A stretch of DNA of 64,000 bases from Pteria penguin. Taxonomy: Eukaryota; Mollusca; Bivalvia; Pterioida; Pteriidae. A program made the translations under genes and the position numbers. Shown here piece after piece: positions 23,487-37,284 of the stretch (the stretch's first letter is position 1; each line of letters begins with the position of its first letter). The stretch is taken from positions 17,651,501 to 17,715,500 of the forward strand of contig CM068585.1 in NCBI GenBank assembly GCA_035048485.1. The letters are read 5' to 3'. The notes under the pieces were generated by a model. It ran no database searches. It was not told the DNA's origin and saw nothing but the letters and a program-made list of their open reading frames with translations.

Positions 23487-26400
23487 TTTTACAGCAGAAC
23501 ACCAGGATGTTACTTACTGTTGCACATGCTTCTCATTACAAGACGTACGGCCATTCTCGATTTCGGCGTGACATCACGTAAATATCGATAATACACGAAA
23601 CATTCCGAGGATCATATGGGAGGGGTAATAAATTTGGTGTTTATCATAGACCGGATAAATGCATCTTTGTTGAATCAAATTTTGGGCACAAGAGCTGTAT
23701 GAGTCATAAAACTGCTGAAATTCATCACTGAGGAATCTTACGAATATTGACCCCCTAAAATTTGATATATGACGTACGGCAGTGTGAAGAAATGAGATTT
23801 CAGAATATAGGAATTTTCCTATAAAACGAAGATAAATTCCGAGACGTATTCCCCAACAGATATGACATATATTCATGGGTCATATGACCAATCTGACTGT
23901 CTGTCCGAGTTTCGATCGTTTCTTTTCTAATATATAATCTTAAATCTAAGTGAATGTAGATAATATGAACGAAATTCCAAAATTTAAAAAAAGGCCGATC
24001 GGCGTGCTTATATGTGAGTCCTGAATGAAAAGAAAGGGGAAAAAGGCACCTTACTCAAAGACATCAGAGTGAATCATACGACACATCGGAGAGCAACATC
24101 TATTTCGGTATTTCGTGTTACTAACAAAACGAAGATAATTCTGATTTTTTTTTTATTTAACATGAAAAATTACATCAAAAGCAAAATTTGAAGCTTCTTT
24201 CAAAATCTCATTCATTATTTATAATTATAATATTTGGTTTTGTAATCATATTTTTCACATTGAAACGAGATTACAAAAATGGTTAACGAAGATCATTCGA
24301 GATGACAGAGGAGTAAATTTATGTAGAGGGCACATCAAAGGAAACGTAACATTTCAGTTTCAAGTTGGTTATGGTACGGGCACATGTCAAAGGAATATAT
24401 CCATAACGTTTCGTATGAGCTCAAACGAGGAAAATACACACCAGAGCGGAAATCTTGCTGCTAGGTAAACATTTTCAGGATCCGACTTCAGTTTAGCTTA
24501 GCCTTAGACTACACAAATTACAGTAGATCTACTGTAATATTTTTCATTAACTCCAAGATTTTTGTTTTCTTATTTCATAATATTGTGAAAATTTGAGGTT
24601 AATAGTATGGTTTCATGTCAGTGACTTAAACAATGACAGTCGATGTAATCATTTATTCCATCCATTTGATGATATTGGATATTGTCATTATTGAAATGAT
24701 TAATGAAACTTTCCACCTTGGACGTTTGGGGAAATTGAATTTTAAAAATGCAATAGACACCACCTAAGTTACACTGCAGAGAATGGCTATTGTCCAGTTG
24801 TCATATCATCGCTGCAATGTTGATTTAGTTTTAGCTACCGTGCATGTACCGTGGACATTGGATTTGGGCGTGTAAAGCCGCGGACACGCGTGGACACTGT
24901 CCCTGTATATCAGCTATATTGACCGCGTATATAGGTGGTCATTTACCTGTGTCCGCGCCGTCAAACGGTCAAACGTGGACACCAAATATGTCCTGGTAAA
25001 TGGGTATGATAGTGCTAAAAAGGAAACAACCTTATGATGATGCGTGTTGTGTTTGCTCAGTGAAGCATGAAAAATAACGAAATTAGACTTAAAGATATCT
25101 TGATTAATAATCATTTAACATCTTTTTAAATCTCCTGATTCCTGATCTTTGATTACACAATGAACGTTTGAAATGTATCATAAAATATTCTGCTATTCTA
25201 AATATTTTTAAAATTAGAACGTATTTTTTATATAAAAATTGAAAATACAGTGCGCACCTGGAGCACGTACGTATATAATGTTTTAGATATATACGTCTCT
25301 GTCTGGACGTATAACTACGTTATATACGTTCCTTATACCCGTATATCTACTTGTCGTAAAAGTGCATTAATGGTATTTGAATGAAATCGGTAAAGACAAG
25401 CTGATTGGTCATTGTACATATGCGTTTTTAAGTGTGATTTTAAAGAGAAAACTGAAGACATCTGACAAAGCTGTATGACAAAACTCACCAAGGACATGCA
25501 CACAAAAAATGATTTATTATTCCGAGAGTGTGCCGAGTTTCTTTGTAATACCTATTTCGGACTCTTAGTCTTAATTAAAGAAGGCAACGATACGAATTGA
25601 AGAGCGCAATTACTACTTGTGGGTTCAGTACAGTAAAGCCGATTTTAAAATCAAATAAATTCATATAATTTCATGTGATATGATATTCATTACTGATTGC
25701 TCTGATAAACATATTCAGATTTTGAAATATTACATACGATTACGATGAAATACTCGATTGATTAATTCTGGTAGATATTTATACATGTGGACATTGATCT
25801 TCATTCTATTTTATTCATTATTATTTTCTTTGGTCTGTTTTCTTCTTTTTTTATGTATTCTTTTTTCTTCCTGGTGAAGTGCAGGCAAACTTTTCAAAAT
25901 ATTTATAATCTCAGAACAAAAGACAAAGCATGCGCACTTGAGTCGCAAGGGAAACTAGAGTGTCGGTCGTTTTCTTACCTAAACAGTAAAAGAAAAGTAT
26001 CTTTCAGAACCCCCACCTTTTCATTTTCTTATTTTCTTACATACTCCTGCCAGATATAGGGCCGTATATATGTATCTTATGATTTCATAGAATGCGATCG
26101 TCTAATTCCGTGTATTAATCAGTGTCATAAGTCAAACCCTTATTCGCTACCAGGGTGAAGTAAAACAATAGACTTCACACAACACGCGTGCTCCAGTCGT
26201 AAGGTTACCTGGACTAAGTGCCGTTTGACCTAAACAGAGAAGAAAAGCCCCCCCCCCCCTTTTCTTTATTGTTTTGTCTCGTTACACATTCTTTCCCAAT
26301 ACGATCGTATCTGTTTTTGGATTAATTTCACGGATACGATCATGCAATTATATATAAAAGATGATGACCCGACTGAACACTGAATCTTGCATGTTTTACA

Positions 26401-27214
26401 ATAATACATACACAAATATATATTTTGGTTGTATTGAAAAGGTTTAAAATACGTTTGCAAACGATATCTCGTGCAGAGAGAGAGAGAAGGGGGGGGTTGG
26501 GGGTGGGTGGGTTGACATGTCGTTACTTTAACTCGGTCGTTAGGTGGCATCGATCTTTCACTTAAATTTATTGCCCTGTAGGCTTACAGCACAATGCTTA
26601 GACTTGCAATAGGGAAATCATCCATTGTATTGGCGAATAAGATATTTGACTGAAACATCGTACAATTCTTCATTATCAACAAGTACAAATGAAAGGAGGA
26701 AGGGGTGTGGGGGGGGGGGGTATTCAGTTTTGGGTTTTCTCCCTTTGCCGCAGATATGGTTCTTAGATTTTGCTGTTGAGGGGGAGTAATAAATCACAAG
26801 AAATCTGATAATAATTCTGATAATAATTAATTTTCAAATATAAAATAGTAATGCTAGTACACAATGTATTAATACACATCCACATATAACGATAGAATAC
26901 ATGTAAATGCATTGGTATGTACATGTATAACAGTCTTCACACAAGAGATTTTCACACCTCTGTGGCTCAAATTAAAAAAAAAGTTGGTTCACACATGAAT
27001 GATTAGACCTTTTCCACAACAGGGGAACACCTTGGATGCTTTCAACTAAGGGTGATTTAAAAACATTGTGATTTTTTTATTTATTTTTTTCTTTAATCAA
27101 AAACTCCTTAAATAAAACATCGTGTTTTCTGATTTTTAGCGAAACACCCGAGTCTGGCGCCATAAACTGAGAAAATCATTTCAATTATTTCAGTTTAATT
27201 TATTCCATTATCAC

Positions 27215-27247
27215 AAGGACTTATAAACAATTTGTTTATAAGTCCTT
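27215..27247. repeat. Near-perfect 33-bp palindrome
   Basis: AAGGACTTATAAACAA is followed immediately by TTTGTTTATAAGTCCTT, its reverse complement with one extra T. It is isolated in AT-rich intergenic DNA. Confidence 0.8.
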
Positions 27248-28301
27248 GATTATCAAACATTCAAGTAAATTGTCATACAGAATGGGTTTATTCTATTTAT
27301 GGATAGAATAGAATTTTAAAAAAGTCCAAATCCCAGTTAAAAATTCATTGCTGAACAAAAACATAAGACTTAAGTATTTTCTCAATTTATGGCGCCGGAC
27401 CCTGGATTTTCTTAAACGATGTAAAAATTCCCATGTAGACAGGCACTGCTGTACTCCTACATTCCCTCACTTGAATGACCTACCTAGTTATAAATTAATT
27501 GTGCAACCAAACGGCAATAAACGACGGCTGATTAATGACTGTCCATTGAAATGTGATACCCGAACTTACAGCAAGTATTTTGGTAAAAAGAAGTTAATCG
27601 TAAATGTCCGATACCTGCTGTGAACAAGTGAAACTATCGTTAATGTTCTTTAATTAACATGACATAATACCGGCAAGAAAGATATTCGGGCACATGGTCA
27701 CAAAAAAATTAAAATTAAAAATAATAATAATAAATTTTAAAATAACTGACACCATTTCCACGGCAATATTGTTGTATTCACTCATTTTTCAAAACTACGC
27801 TCTATTAACAGCCGGTTAATAGGTTATCGGGGCGGTAATTAATATTTGCGTCTGTCTTTCAGGAGGTTTAGCGGAAACAAAAATATACATAAAAATAATC
27901 TGGAAGTTTCACGATCGTATTTTTAAAGACAAGATGACAACACGTTATGTCTGACGGTTTGTAAAATACAGGCACATCTATCTAATGTCCCTTACGTCCA
28001 CTGTGGGACAATTTTAATTTAAAGGTGCTAAAAACTCGTTCGTTTTGTCCACCAGAGGACACGTACAGGTAAAAGGTGTGAAAACCTTGTCCGCTTTGAC
28101 CTCGAGAGGACAAGTACAGGTAGATGGCAAATTGTATTATTAACATTAACGTGGACAGAAAACTGGCCTCCCGTGGTGTCCACGGAGGACAGACGTGGAC
28201 TGCCCACCGAGGCAACGAGGATTTTCGAACTTCCACGGTACATGTACGGTATACTAACCACAGCAATCCTTGCTCTTTCATTAACACGTAATCCTTTGGG
28301 C

Positions 28302-28885
28302 GTACCTAATTGAAGACACCTATGGGTTAATTGAAGACCTACGGAAGACCTACATTTATATAGACATTATTACTGATTAAGAAACAATTTCATAAACATG
28401 TTAATCATGCTGTAAGTGTATATTATACAAAAAAATTATATAACTATGTTTTTATTGCATGTTATAAATCAAATAATTTGTAAGTCTTCTGTGGATCAAA
28501 ATGACTGCCATTACAGCTACTCAAGTGTACTGTAAACATACAATACAGTAGTCAGAACATATCTGATCTTATTCCTCTATATATATTAATGTATATTTTA
28601 GCAAAAATATCCACTCCTCTACAATATCACATTTTATAAATGGCAATGAATGTTTAATTGCTCCATAAAATAGTATTAATGGTGACCATTTCGATCGAAA
28701 GAAGACCTACACAATATATTGGTCAAAAATGCAGTATAAATTATTGATATTACAGAACTAAATATCTATATTGTCTTTTTTAATAAAAAGGAACACATTT
28801 CTAACAACAGTTTTTAATAATATTTTCTAAATATATATAAGTCTTCCGTAGGTCTTCATTTACCTGTAGGTCTTCAATTAGGTAC
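28302..28885. mobile_element. MITE with ~50-bp terminal inverted repeats
   Basis: Left end GTACCTAATTGAAGAC, right end GTCTTCAATTAGGTAC. Pairing continues inward through GAAGACCTACGGAAGAC. The motif AATTGAAGAC repeats inside each arm. TA borders both ends, suggesting a Tc1/mariner-type TA target, although the GTAC palindrome makes the exact edge ambiguous. No transposase. Confidence 0.8.
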
Positions 28886-29281
28886 AATGTACGTTGAATC
28901 CTTCTTCCATAGACCCTTTCACAATAACTGCTTGACTGATGTCTAATCGGAAGAAATGGTCACTGTTCCCACAAAATGATGTAAGACACAATCAATACCT
29001 GATTATGTTGTCAAAATTTTTATGGGAAACGTAATGTAACGTTAGTCTCACAGTTATCGTGAAAGGGTCTGCTGGATCTTGAATAGTAACAGAAGGCAGA
29101 TCATCACTCTTCTGATCTGTGATGATTCCCATTCCAGGGAGTTTACCATGTTGGTAACACTGCCTGCTGTCCCAGTAGTCCCTTGTAGCAAATCGTGTCA
29201 CTCTACACATAAATGTAAGCTGAACTTCATCTGTTTGATCTGCGTGCTGGTATTAGGGTCCAATATCAGAGGTCCACATTA

Positions 29282-29815
29282 ACGTTTGTCTGGTACCAGT
29301 GAAAAATTTTCACGGACAAGTGTATTTTCCTAAGTACTTGTGCAAGTGGACATGTGATTTTTCTGTAAAGAAGTTTCAAAATTTAAAAAGAAAAAAAAAG
29401 AAAAACTAAATTGTAACCCTTTTTATCGAAATTTAAAGTCGAAAGCAATGAGAGAACAACAATCAGGAATTTGATTCTCAAAGCGAGATCAGCAACTTTA
29501 AAATCAGGATTGAAGTTCACTGGTCGGCCAATTTGGTTGTTATTTTTCAGTTATTTTCTAATTTTGCAATTGGTAAATACCCTCTTACCCCAGAGTCATA
29601 TATACACATATATGTCTGTACTTACCCTTACCAGGAGCTATATATATCCTTTAGTAAAATAACTTAACACAATGAGTGCGTTGTTTAAACTTTATTTTAT
29701 TCATTACAGTAGTTATAGAAGTTCAGTATTGACAAATTCTCGGACAAGTAAAATATATATTCAGACAAGTAAATTTTATGGCTACTTCAGTACATGTCCG
29801 AATGGACAATTATGG
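29282..29815. repeat. Probable repeat element with GGACAAGT ends
   Basis: The motif GGACAAGT recurs at both borders, with CATGTGATTTTTC near the left and ATGTCCGAATGGACA near the right. The two ends are roughly inverted. No coding content. Confidence 0.35.
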
Positions 29816-31096
29816 GAAAATGTCAATGTCCATCACTAACCCGGACTGATGTTCTGCAACTTTTGAGGTTTCACTTTAGGAAGCCAAGGGTCCTATTGCC
29901 TATTGGCTTTATCTGTGATGGAGTCGATGTGCTTTTTCCACTTCAAGTTGCTGCTGATTGTAACTTCAAGGTAATAGCTGAGTCAACTGCTTCTAGCTTA
30001 TGATTGTGTAGCCTGTAGTCTGCATTGACAGTTTTTCACTTTGATGAAATCTGTATGACAGTGCATTTCTCCGGATGGAAAAATGTCTGCAGAATCAACA
30101 AATCACCACAACAATCGCAGTGAATCATCACAGAACTGCTGAAATCTGGGGTGACCTTAATACTATGTACTAATATGTAACATGTCAAATATTTTTTAAA
30201 ATGTACATACATATAGCAATGAAATGAAATGATACGGTATTATGTTCGTATTTTAAACCATTTCACTCAGGTCAGTTGTCAGTTATATCTTTATTGTGAG
30301 ATTATTGAAAATTAAAAATATTATCTTGCACAAACATTCTTTTATTGATGACATCTATGTAAGCACATATTCCTTTGTAAATGCGCCATCGCTAACTGTA
30401 GTATAGTTTATGTATCGAAAACAATACTGCTTTTAGATATACGAAGGAGATACACATAAATAACATAGAACAAGGTCAAGTACATGAATGGTTCATGCTA
30501 ATACAAATTATATTAATATATAACAGAGTTACAAGTTTTTTATGCCCCCACCATGAAATGGCCAGGGGTATACTGGACCGTCAATTAGGCGTTTTTGGGG
30601 CCGAAATTTTGGCCCATTCCCAATGCCAAAAAGTATCTTTTTTCCCCAATTTCAGCACTAGAAATTCCCAATTTGACTGTAAAAACATCGTAATTTTACT
30701 ATGTATTCTTTTGCTATTTGCAAGCACCTCGGTCCATGTCCGTAATCAGCATAACACATTAGATTCACTGTTGGCATCGACATTATTAAATTCCATACAA
30801 AAGATCAGTGTTAAAAGAACCAAGACAACAAATGTTATGCCTATTTAGATTCAACTATATTCATATGTACAATAATTACCCGTGTATAATGTACATCCCC
30901 AAATTAAAAAAACAAAATTCCAGGAAAAGCCTACTTCCCGTGTATTATTAATGCGGATGTAAATAATACATAAATAGCGAGCACCCATGAAGCTAACATC
31001 CCTGTTGTTGATGTACAGTAGCGTGAATTATCCGGCACTTTACGTTTTTCATATAGCAATGAATACAAGCTAGTCAAAATTCCGTACATTTTTATA

Positions 31097-34000
31097 CAGT
31101 CAAACTTCGATATCTCGAACACTGATATCTCGAATACCCGGGATATCTCGAAGTCGAACGTCGGTCCCGAAAAACATCCTTCATATTATGATTAAAATCA
31201 CCCCGGATGTGTCGAACACTGATATGTCGAATACCATGCTTATCTCGAATACATTTTCAAGTCCCGAAGTTCTTATTTACCCGGTTTATCTCGAAGTGGG
31301 CTTCTTACTGAAAATATTCCCCGCGGCGTTTATCCTAAATGACAGGTCGCTTGCGTGGTGTGATCAATTGACCGTGTCGGTGTACAAAGCCGCAGTAATT
31401 ACATAATCGATCTCGTCCGTGTGTACCCTGTTATTTATACCAAATAATAATAAATGATGATAGCTTATCAAACTCGACACAAAATTAGATAATTAACATT
31501 AACTGTAATTAGTGCTTTTTAGCTCACCTGAGCCAAAGGCTCAAGTGAGCTATTGTGATCAATCACCGTCCGTCGTCCGTCCGTCGTCTGTCGTCCGTCG
31601 TCCGTCGTCCGTCGTTAACTTTTCACATTTTCGACTTCTTCTCCAGAACCACTGAACAGAATTTGATGAAACTTGATAAGCATGTAGTACTCATGGTCCC
31701 CTACAAGTGTTGTTGTTTTTCGTCCGGATTCATCAACAGGTGGCGCCACCACAGGCAAAAGTAGGTCAAAGAGGGTACCCTCCTTTGACAAACTTCTTCT
31801 TCAGACCGGGGGCATACAGAGACAAACCGAATGCATAGGAATGATCTAGAGGGATGTGTGAAGAAGTGTTGTTATTTTTGGTTCCGTTCCGAAATCAAAT
31901 TTTTGACGTTTTTTTGTACTTGGTAGTTTTAATGCAGAAAAGAGGTATTTTTTTCTTTAAGTAAACATTGATGCATTAATTTGGTTTAATTTGATCATTT
32001 TGATGGTAAGAAATACTACTGCGAAGAAAATTTTTCAATATTTTATGTTTTGGATTTTTTATGAATTTTTTAAGACTTTCAAGAAAAAGGGGGGGGGGAT
32101 AATTGGTGTAAACATTTCACAGTTTGAACTTTTTCTTCGGAACCACTTGCTGGAATTCAGTGAAACTTGGCATGCATCAAATACTCAAGGTCCCCGACAA
32201 ATGTGGTCATTTTTGTCAGGATCCATGAACAGGTGGCACCACCACAGACAAAAGTAGGTCACAGAGGGTACCCTCCTTTGACAAACTTCTTATTCAGATC
32301 GGGTGCATACAGCGACAAACCGACTGCATAGGAATGATTTAGAGGCATATGGGAAGAAGTGTTGATATTTTTGGTTCCATTCCGAAATCAAATTTTTGAC
32401 GTTTTTTCATTTTTATTTTGGACTTTGTTATTTTAATGCATTAAAGAGTTATTATTTTCTTTTAGTAAACATTGATGCATTCATTTGGTTTCATTTAATC
32501 ATTTCTATGGTAAGGAATGCTGGTGCGAAGGAATTTTTTCAATGTCTCGATTTTTGAATTTTTTATGAATTTTTTAAGACTTCCAAGAAAAGGGGGGGGG
32601 GGGGGACAATTTTTCATATCTTCAACTTGATCTACAGAACAACTTGAAGGATTGTGATAAAACTGGGTAGGATGCAAGTACTCATAGTCCTTTTCAAAGG
32701 TTTTGTTTTTTGTGCGGATCATCCAAATTGGTTAACAGATAATGCCACCATGTCTAAAAGTAGGTCTCACAATGGTACATATACCACTTGGTAATTGAAA
32801 TATGGAGAGTAGCGGTTCAAATCCAGCTGTGGTCAAAAAAATTTTTTTTTTTTTTTACACATCTAAATAAGTTTTTAGATGTTTCTCAACACTCAACATA
32901 TGAAATTAGGAATTTTACGTTTAAGACTTCCAAAAAAAAAAAGGGGGGGGGGGTGTTTTGGCCATTTTTCACATTTTCAACTTTTTCTACAAAACTGTTT
33001 GAGGGATTTTAATAAATCTTGGTAGAAATAAGTCACTTATGATCCTCTTCAAATTCTGTTGTTTTTGTCCAGACCTCTTTACAGGTGGCGCCACCATAGT
33101 CAAGAGTAGGTCACAAAAGAGTTCCCTCGTTTAACAATATTCTTTTTCATACGGGCTGTATACAGAGACAAACAGAATGCATAGAAATGATCTAGAGGGA
33201 TGAGTGAAGATGTATTGTCATTTTGGTTCCCTTCCAAAATCAAATTTTAGAATTTTTTTCGACATTTCTTTGGACTTGGTGATTCAATGCAGAAAAAAGT
33301 GTCATATTTCCTAGTTAATTGATAATGATGATTTCTTATGAACTATTGTGATCATAATTATGGTAAGGATTGTTACTTTGAAAGAATTTTGTCAATATCT
33401 CAATTTTTGGATTTTCTATGAATTTTTTAAGACTTCCAAATGAGGGTGTATAGGAACAATTCAATCACATTTTTCACTTCTGCTGTTATACCACATGAAA
33501 GATTTTAATGAAACATGGAATACATGAAGTACTAAAAGTCCTCTATCAATTTGGTAAATTTCATCCAAATTGGTTAACAGATAATGCCACCATGTCTAAA
33601 AAGCAGTTCTCACAATAGTACATATACCACTTGGTAATTGAAATATGGAGAGTAGCGGTTCAAATCCAGCTGTGGTCAAAATTTTTTTTTCATTTCTTTA
33701 CACATCTAAATAAGTTTTAAAATGTTTCTCAACACTCAACATATGAAATTAGGCAATTTTAAGTTAGATCTGGACAATATTTGAAACAATTGTTGTTCAT
33801 GACCCAGACTTGAAATCAGTCAACAAAAGGCCCCACCTAAAGAAAATGACTAACTTGTTGCCCTGAATGACTTCTTGCAGAGACAAAGGAAATGCTTAAT
33901 ATCAAAATCACCTGAATGGATGTGCAAAAAAGTGTTGTTTTTTATTCTAGCCTGAAATAAAATTTGACATATTTTCAACATCTGTGTTGACTTAGTCACA

Positions 34001-34657
34001 TTAATGCAAAAATAAATGAATTCTCCTTCATGCATGACTGATAATCTAGGTACTCAGGTGAGCGATATAGGCCCACTTGGGCCTCTTGTTCATACCTGCG
34101 TTTAAAGAAATTTCTTTACACTGTTCATTAATTATTACTATTTGCAATCCGTGTGTATGTCTATGTATTTTTATGCAAAGCTATAGTAATTAAATCAAAT
34201 TATGATGTGTGTCTTTATCTTGTCTTACGTGTTAGCCCGTCCTCAGTTTTAGGTATAGTATAAGACAGTTATATACAGTATGGGATTTAAATTACGATGT
34301 TACTGAAAAGGAAACATGACGTTTTCAGTTTTGGAGTATATTCTCTATCAGAGACATATATACACATGTGCATATATGTCTCTGTCTCTATATATTCATA
34401 AAATATAAAAGGTATGATGAGATTTAGATTAATTATTTAGTTATTTATGAACAATACAATATGTACATCTTCATGCGTATTGATTGATAAATACATATAT
34501 ACATCTACTATAATAATCACAAATGTCTAATGAATCGGCGTACATTAACAACTGCAAGATTTGTGATCCTAAATTCGATATTTGGATATCTCGAACTACG
34601 GATATCTCGAAGTATTTTCCACGGTCCCTCCAACTTCGAGATAACGAGGTTTGACTG
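31097..34657. mobile_element. Pogo/Tigger-like non-autonomous DNA transposon, split by a nested insertion
   Basis: The left end CAGTCAAACTTCGATATC and the right end (reverse complement CAGTCAAACCTCGTTATC) are inverted repeats flanked by TA on both sides (31095-31096, 34658-34659). ATATCTCGAA repeats several times in each arm. I know CAGTCAAACYTCGATA-type ends from pogo/Tigger elements. Removing the nested element 31516-34090 leaves about 1 kb, with no transposase seen. Confidence 0.75.
31516..34090 (+). mobile_element. Hairpin-ended tandem-core element, copy 1 (nested)
   Basis: The 5' end is a hairpin with stem AGCTCACCTGAGCC and GGCTCAAGTGAGCT, then a (CCGTCGT)n microsatellite near 31567-31615. 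The core has repeated modules: GTACCCTCCTTTGAC near 31776 and 32268 (about 490 bp apart) and CCAAATTGGTTAACAG near 32723 and 33565 (about 845 bp apart). The 3' end is the palindrome GGCCCACTTGGGCC followed by TCTTGTT. Poly-G runs mark the modules. No ORF. A second copy lies at 37285. Confidence 0.75.
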
Positions 34658-34829
34658 TACATCCCTGACAAAATTTATCCATTTGGACTTATGAATTACG
34701 GGATTAATTTTGCCGGTATTCATAATTATGATAATTATCAATATGGTTACTGTAAGTCAGAAACAAATTAAATTTTATCTTCATTAAATTTAAAGATATA
34801 CGACATATTTCTGTCTGATAGATCTATGT

Positions 34830-35275
34830 ATGTTTACAACACTTAACGGTCAGTTGACAAAGTATTGTTCAAACGTGACATCTACCGTAAACCTAGCACA
34901 GCGGGTATCTAACTGTGTAGGTGAAAGGTATACAATGAATGGACTAATAAGTGGGGATTTTATGACCATCTTATTAAACATTGAACATTTGTTCAGTTAA
35001 CTTATAATTGAACATGTAAACTTCTATTAATACATCAATACATAGATCATCTGAATGATAAGACATACGAGAACAAAGTATAAATTTGTGTATCCATAGC
35101 CAATCCTGCTGTGATTTTAATAAATGCTGGAATTTTGGCGGTCATATACAGATTAACATTATGTACAAATCCTCAGGAAAAAAAGTTGTTATATTTTTAG
35201 TTCCCATGTATAATGTGCACCCACGAAAATTGACATAAGAAATTATGAAAAAATGTGCATTATACATGGTAATTA
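34830..35275 (-). repeat. Dispersed repeat, inverted relative to 16813-17110
   Basis: It shares in reverse order AGGTATACAATGA, GGCGGTCATAT and TTAGTTCCCATGTATAATG with the copy in the NFXL1 intron. It ends in a palindrome, CCCATGTATAATGTGCAC with GTGCATTATACATGG, at about 35203-35270. Confidence 0.65.
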
Positions 35276-36009
35276 CCTGTAGACTAGTACCCAAAGAAGC
35301 TTACTAAGAAAATAGAAAGTAAAGGAATTGATATTCTTTTAAACAAAAAGCTATAGCACAAGGGCCTGGGGAGCTCAGTGGAAAAAAAATTAAAATTGAA
35401 AATAGCAGTGAAAAAGTTGGACATGATTGAAATCTCGGATGACCATAATGGTGAGAATGCTAAATCTCAATCTGGCCAGTCTCATGTTCATGATGTTGAT
35501 CATGAAAGTTCAGATTTCACTCTGTGATGAAAGGGCTGAACAGTGGCGAGAGTTCAGATAGAGACATTTATACACATATCTCTGGTTCAGATGACAGAAT
35601 GTTAAAGATTTGATGTTAATGTTTATAGAACAGACCTATTTCCTTTTGATCTTATATTCCAATTCCATTGCCAGACATACTATAATTTGTAACATTTTAC
35701 TTTAATGTCACTGTGCTTTCTTCAACGTCATAACGAAATTCCCAGCAATAATAGCATATCTGGCATAATGCCCCTTACATCATATGTAGTGGGGAAACGT
35801 TTATTAAGATCTTTGCATACAATCTACAAAAATTCATTACATGTACATGTATATAACGTTTAAAAAATGTAGATATGGAAGAAAATTCCCAGTTTGGTCT
35901 AAAAACGACGCAATTTTCCCGAATTTCAACTGGCTCTGGCCCCTGTCCCAAAAAAGGATGTGACAGCCCTGGCATATAGTGTTACCCTAGCCTGTTCCAT
36001 CAATCTGTC

Positions 36010-37235
36010 ATTTCATCATCATTCATTTTCGCTCATTTTCTCTTTGAAGGTTTGATTGATTAAATTGAAATTGGGTATACAGATGTATCAAGAGAACATG
36101 CAGATCAAGTTTAAGTATGGGTGCTGTTTTGCAATTTTGACAGAGTTATTGCCATTTAACATATAAAATTTCTTTAAAATGACAGTTTCCGCTTATTTTC
36201 TCAGTGAAGGTTTGATGGATTAAATTGATAATGTGCATAGAGATGTACTGAAGTATCAAGGGAAGATGCAGGTCATGTTCGAATATGGGTGTGGTCCGGT
36301 AATTTTTGATGGAGTTATTGTCTTTATTAAGTTCCCTGCGGAGGGATTGACTTAAGTGTTATTATACCCCTTTTTTCCTTATGTTATGTGGCTGTGACAC
36401 TTTCTACATAGTGTTTGTTCACATTCATGTATATATACAGTGCTGAATTATATTGTTTCATCTGTATGTCAGGGCATTCACGGCGGGTGTGGCTAGCCAA
36501 ACAGGAGACGCTCACTCCTCCCAGGCACCTGGTCTCAACTCTGAATTTCAGGGGTCAGTGAATGTCCACTGGGGTACATTGTTGTTAGTGCCATAGTCAT
36601 GCAACACCAGTTATCTTCCTATTTTACATGAATGTCACACTTATTCCCTTTACAGTGTGGAGCTCGTAAAAAAGTTCCCCGCGGAGGGTTTGACTTAAGT
36701 GTTATTATACCCCTTTTTTCCTGATGTTATGTGGCTGTGACACTTTCTACACAGTGTTTGTTCACATTCATGTACATATACAGTACTGAATTATATTGTT
36801 TCATCTGTATGTCAGGGCATTCACGGCGGGTGTGGCTAGCCAAACAGGAGACACTCACTCCTCCTGGACACCTGGTCTCACCTCTGAATTTCAGGGGTCC
36901 GTAAATGTCCACTGGGGTACATTATTGTTAGTGCCATAGTCATGCGACACAAGTTATCTTCGTATTTTACTTGATCATAGAAAATTTCTTTAAAATGATA
37001 GTTTCCGTTCATTTTCTCAGTGAAGGTTTGATGGATTAAATTGATAGATGTATCAAGGGAAAATGCAGGTCAAGCTCGAATATGGGTATGTTCTGGTAAT
37101 TTTTGACAGAGTAATTGCCCTTGAACATTACAAATTTTTTCAATTTTCAAATACATGTACTACTTTTCTGGCAATTATATTTCACAGCCTTAACTGCAAG
37201 TTGGGGCATCTGTGTTGCACCGACACCTTAAATTA
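36010..37235 (+). mobile_element. Repeat element with ~165-bp units interrupted by a 343-bp tandem duplication
   Basis: Units containing GAAGGTTTGATGGATTAAAT occur near 36046, 36207 and 37022. Between the second and third lies a directly repeated block (36339-36627 and 36671-36974, offset 343 bp) containing ATTCACGGCGGGTGTGGC and GGAGACGCTCACTCC. The element ends near GTTGGGGCATCTGTGTTGC. Confidence 0.6.
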
Positions 37236-37284
37236 CTAGTCTTACATTAAAAGCATGTTTAATATATATCCCAATGTTACATGA

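Noticed and set aside
25787..26059. 90-codon Phe/Ser-rich frame
   Set aside because: Composition reflects T-rich DNA; no domain or context.
27348..27623. 91-codon frame in the intergenic region
   Set aside because: Not recognised; no flanking splice or repeat evidence to support a gene or a transposase remnant.
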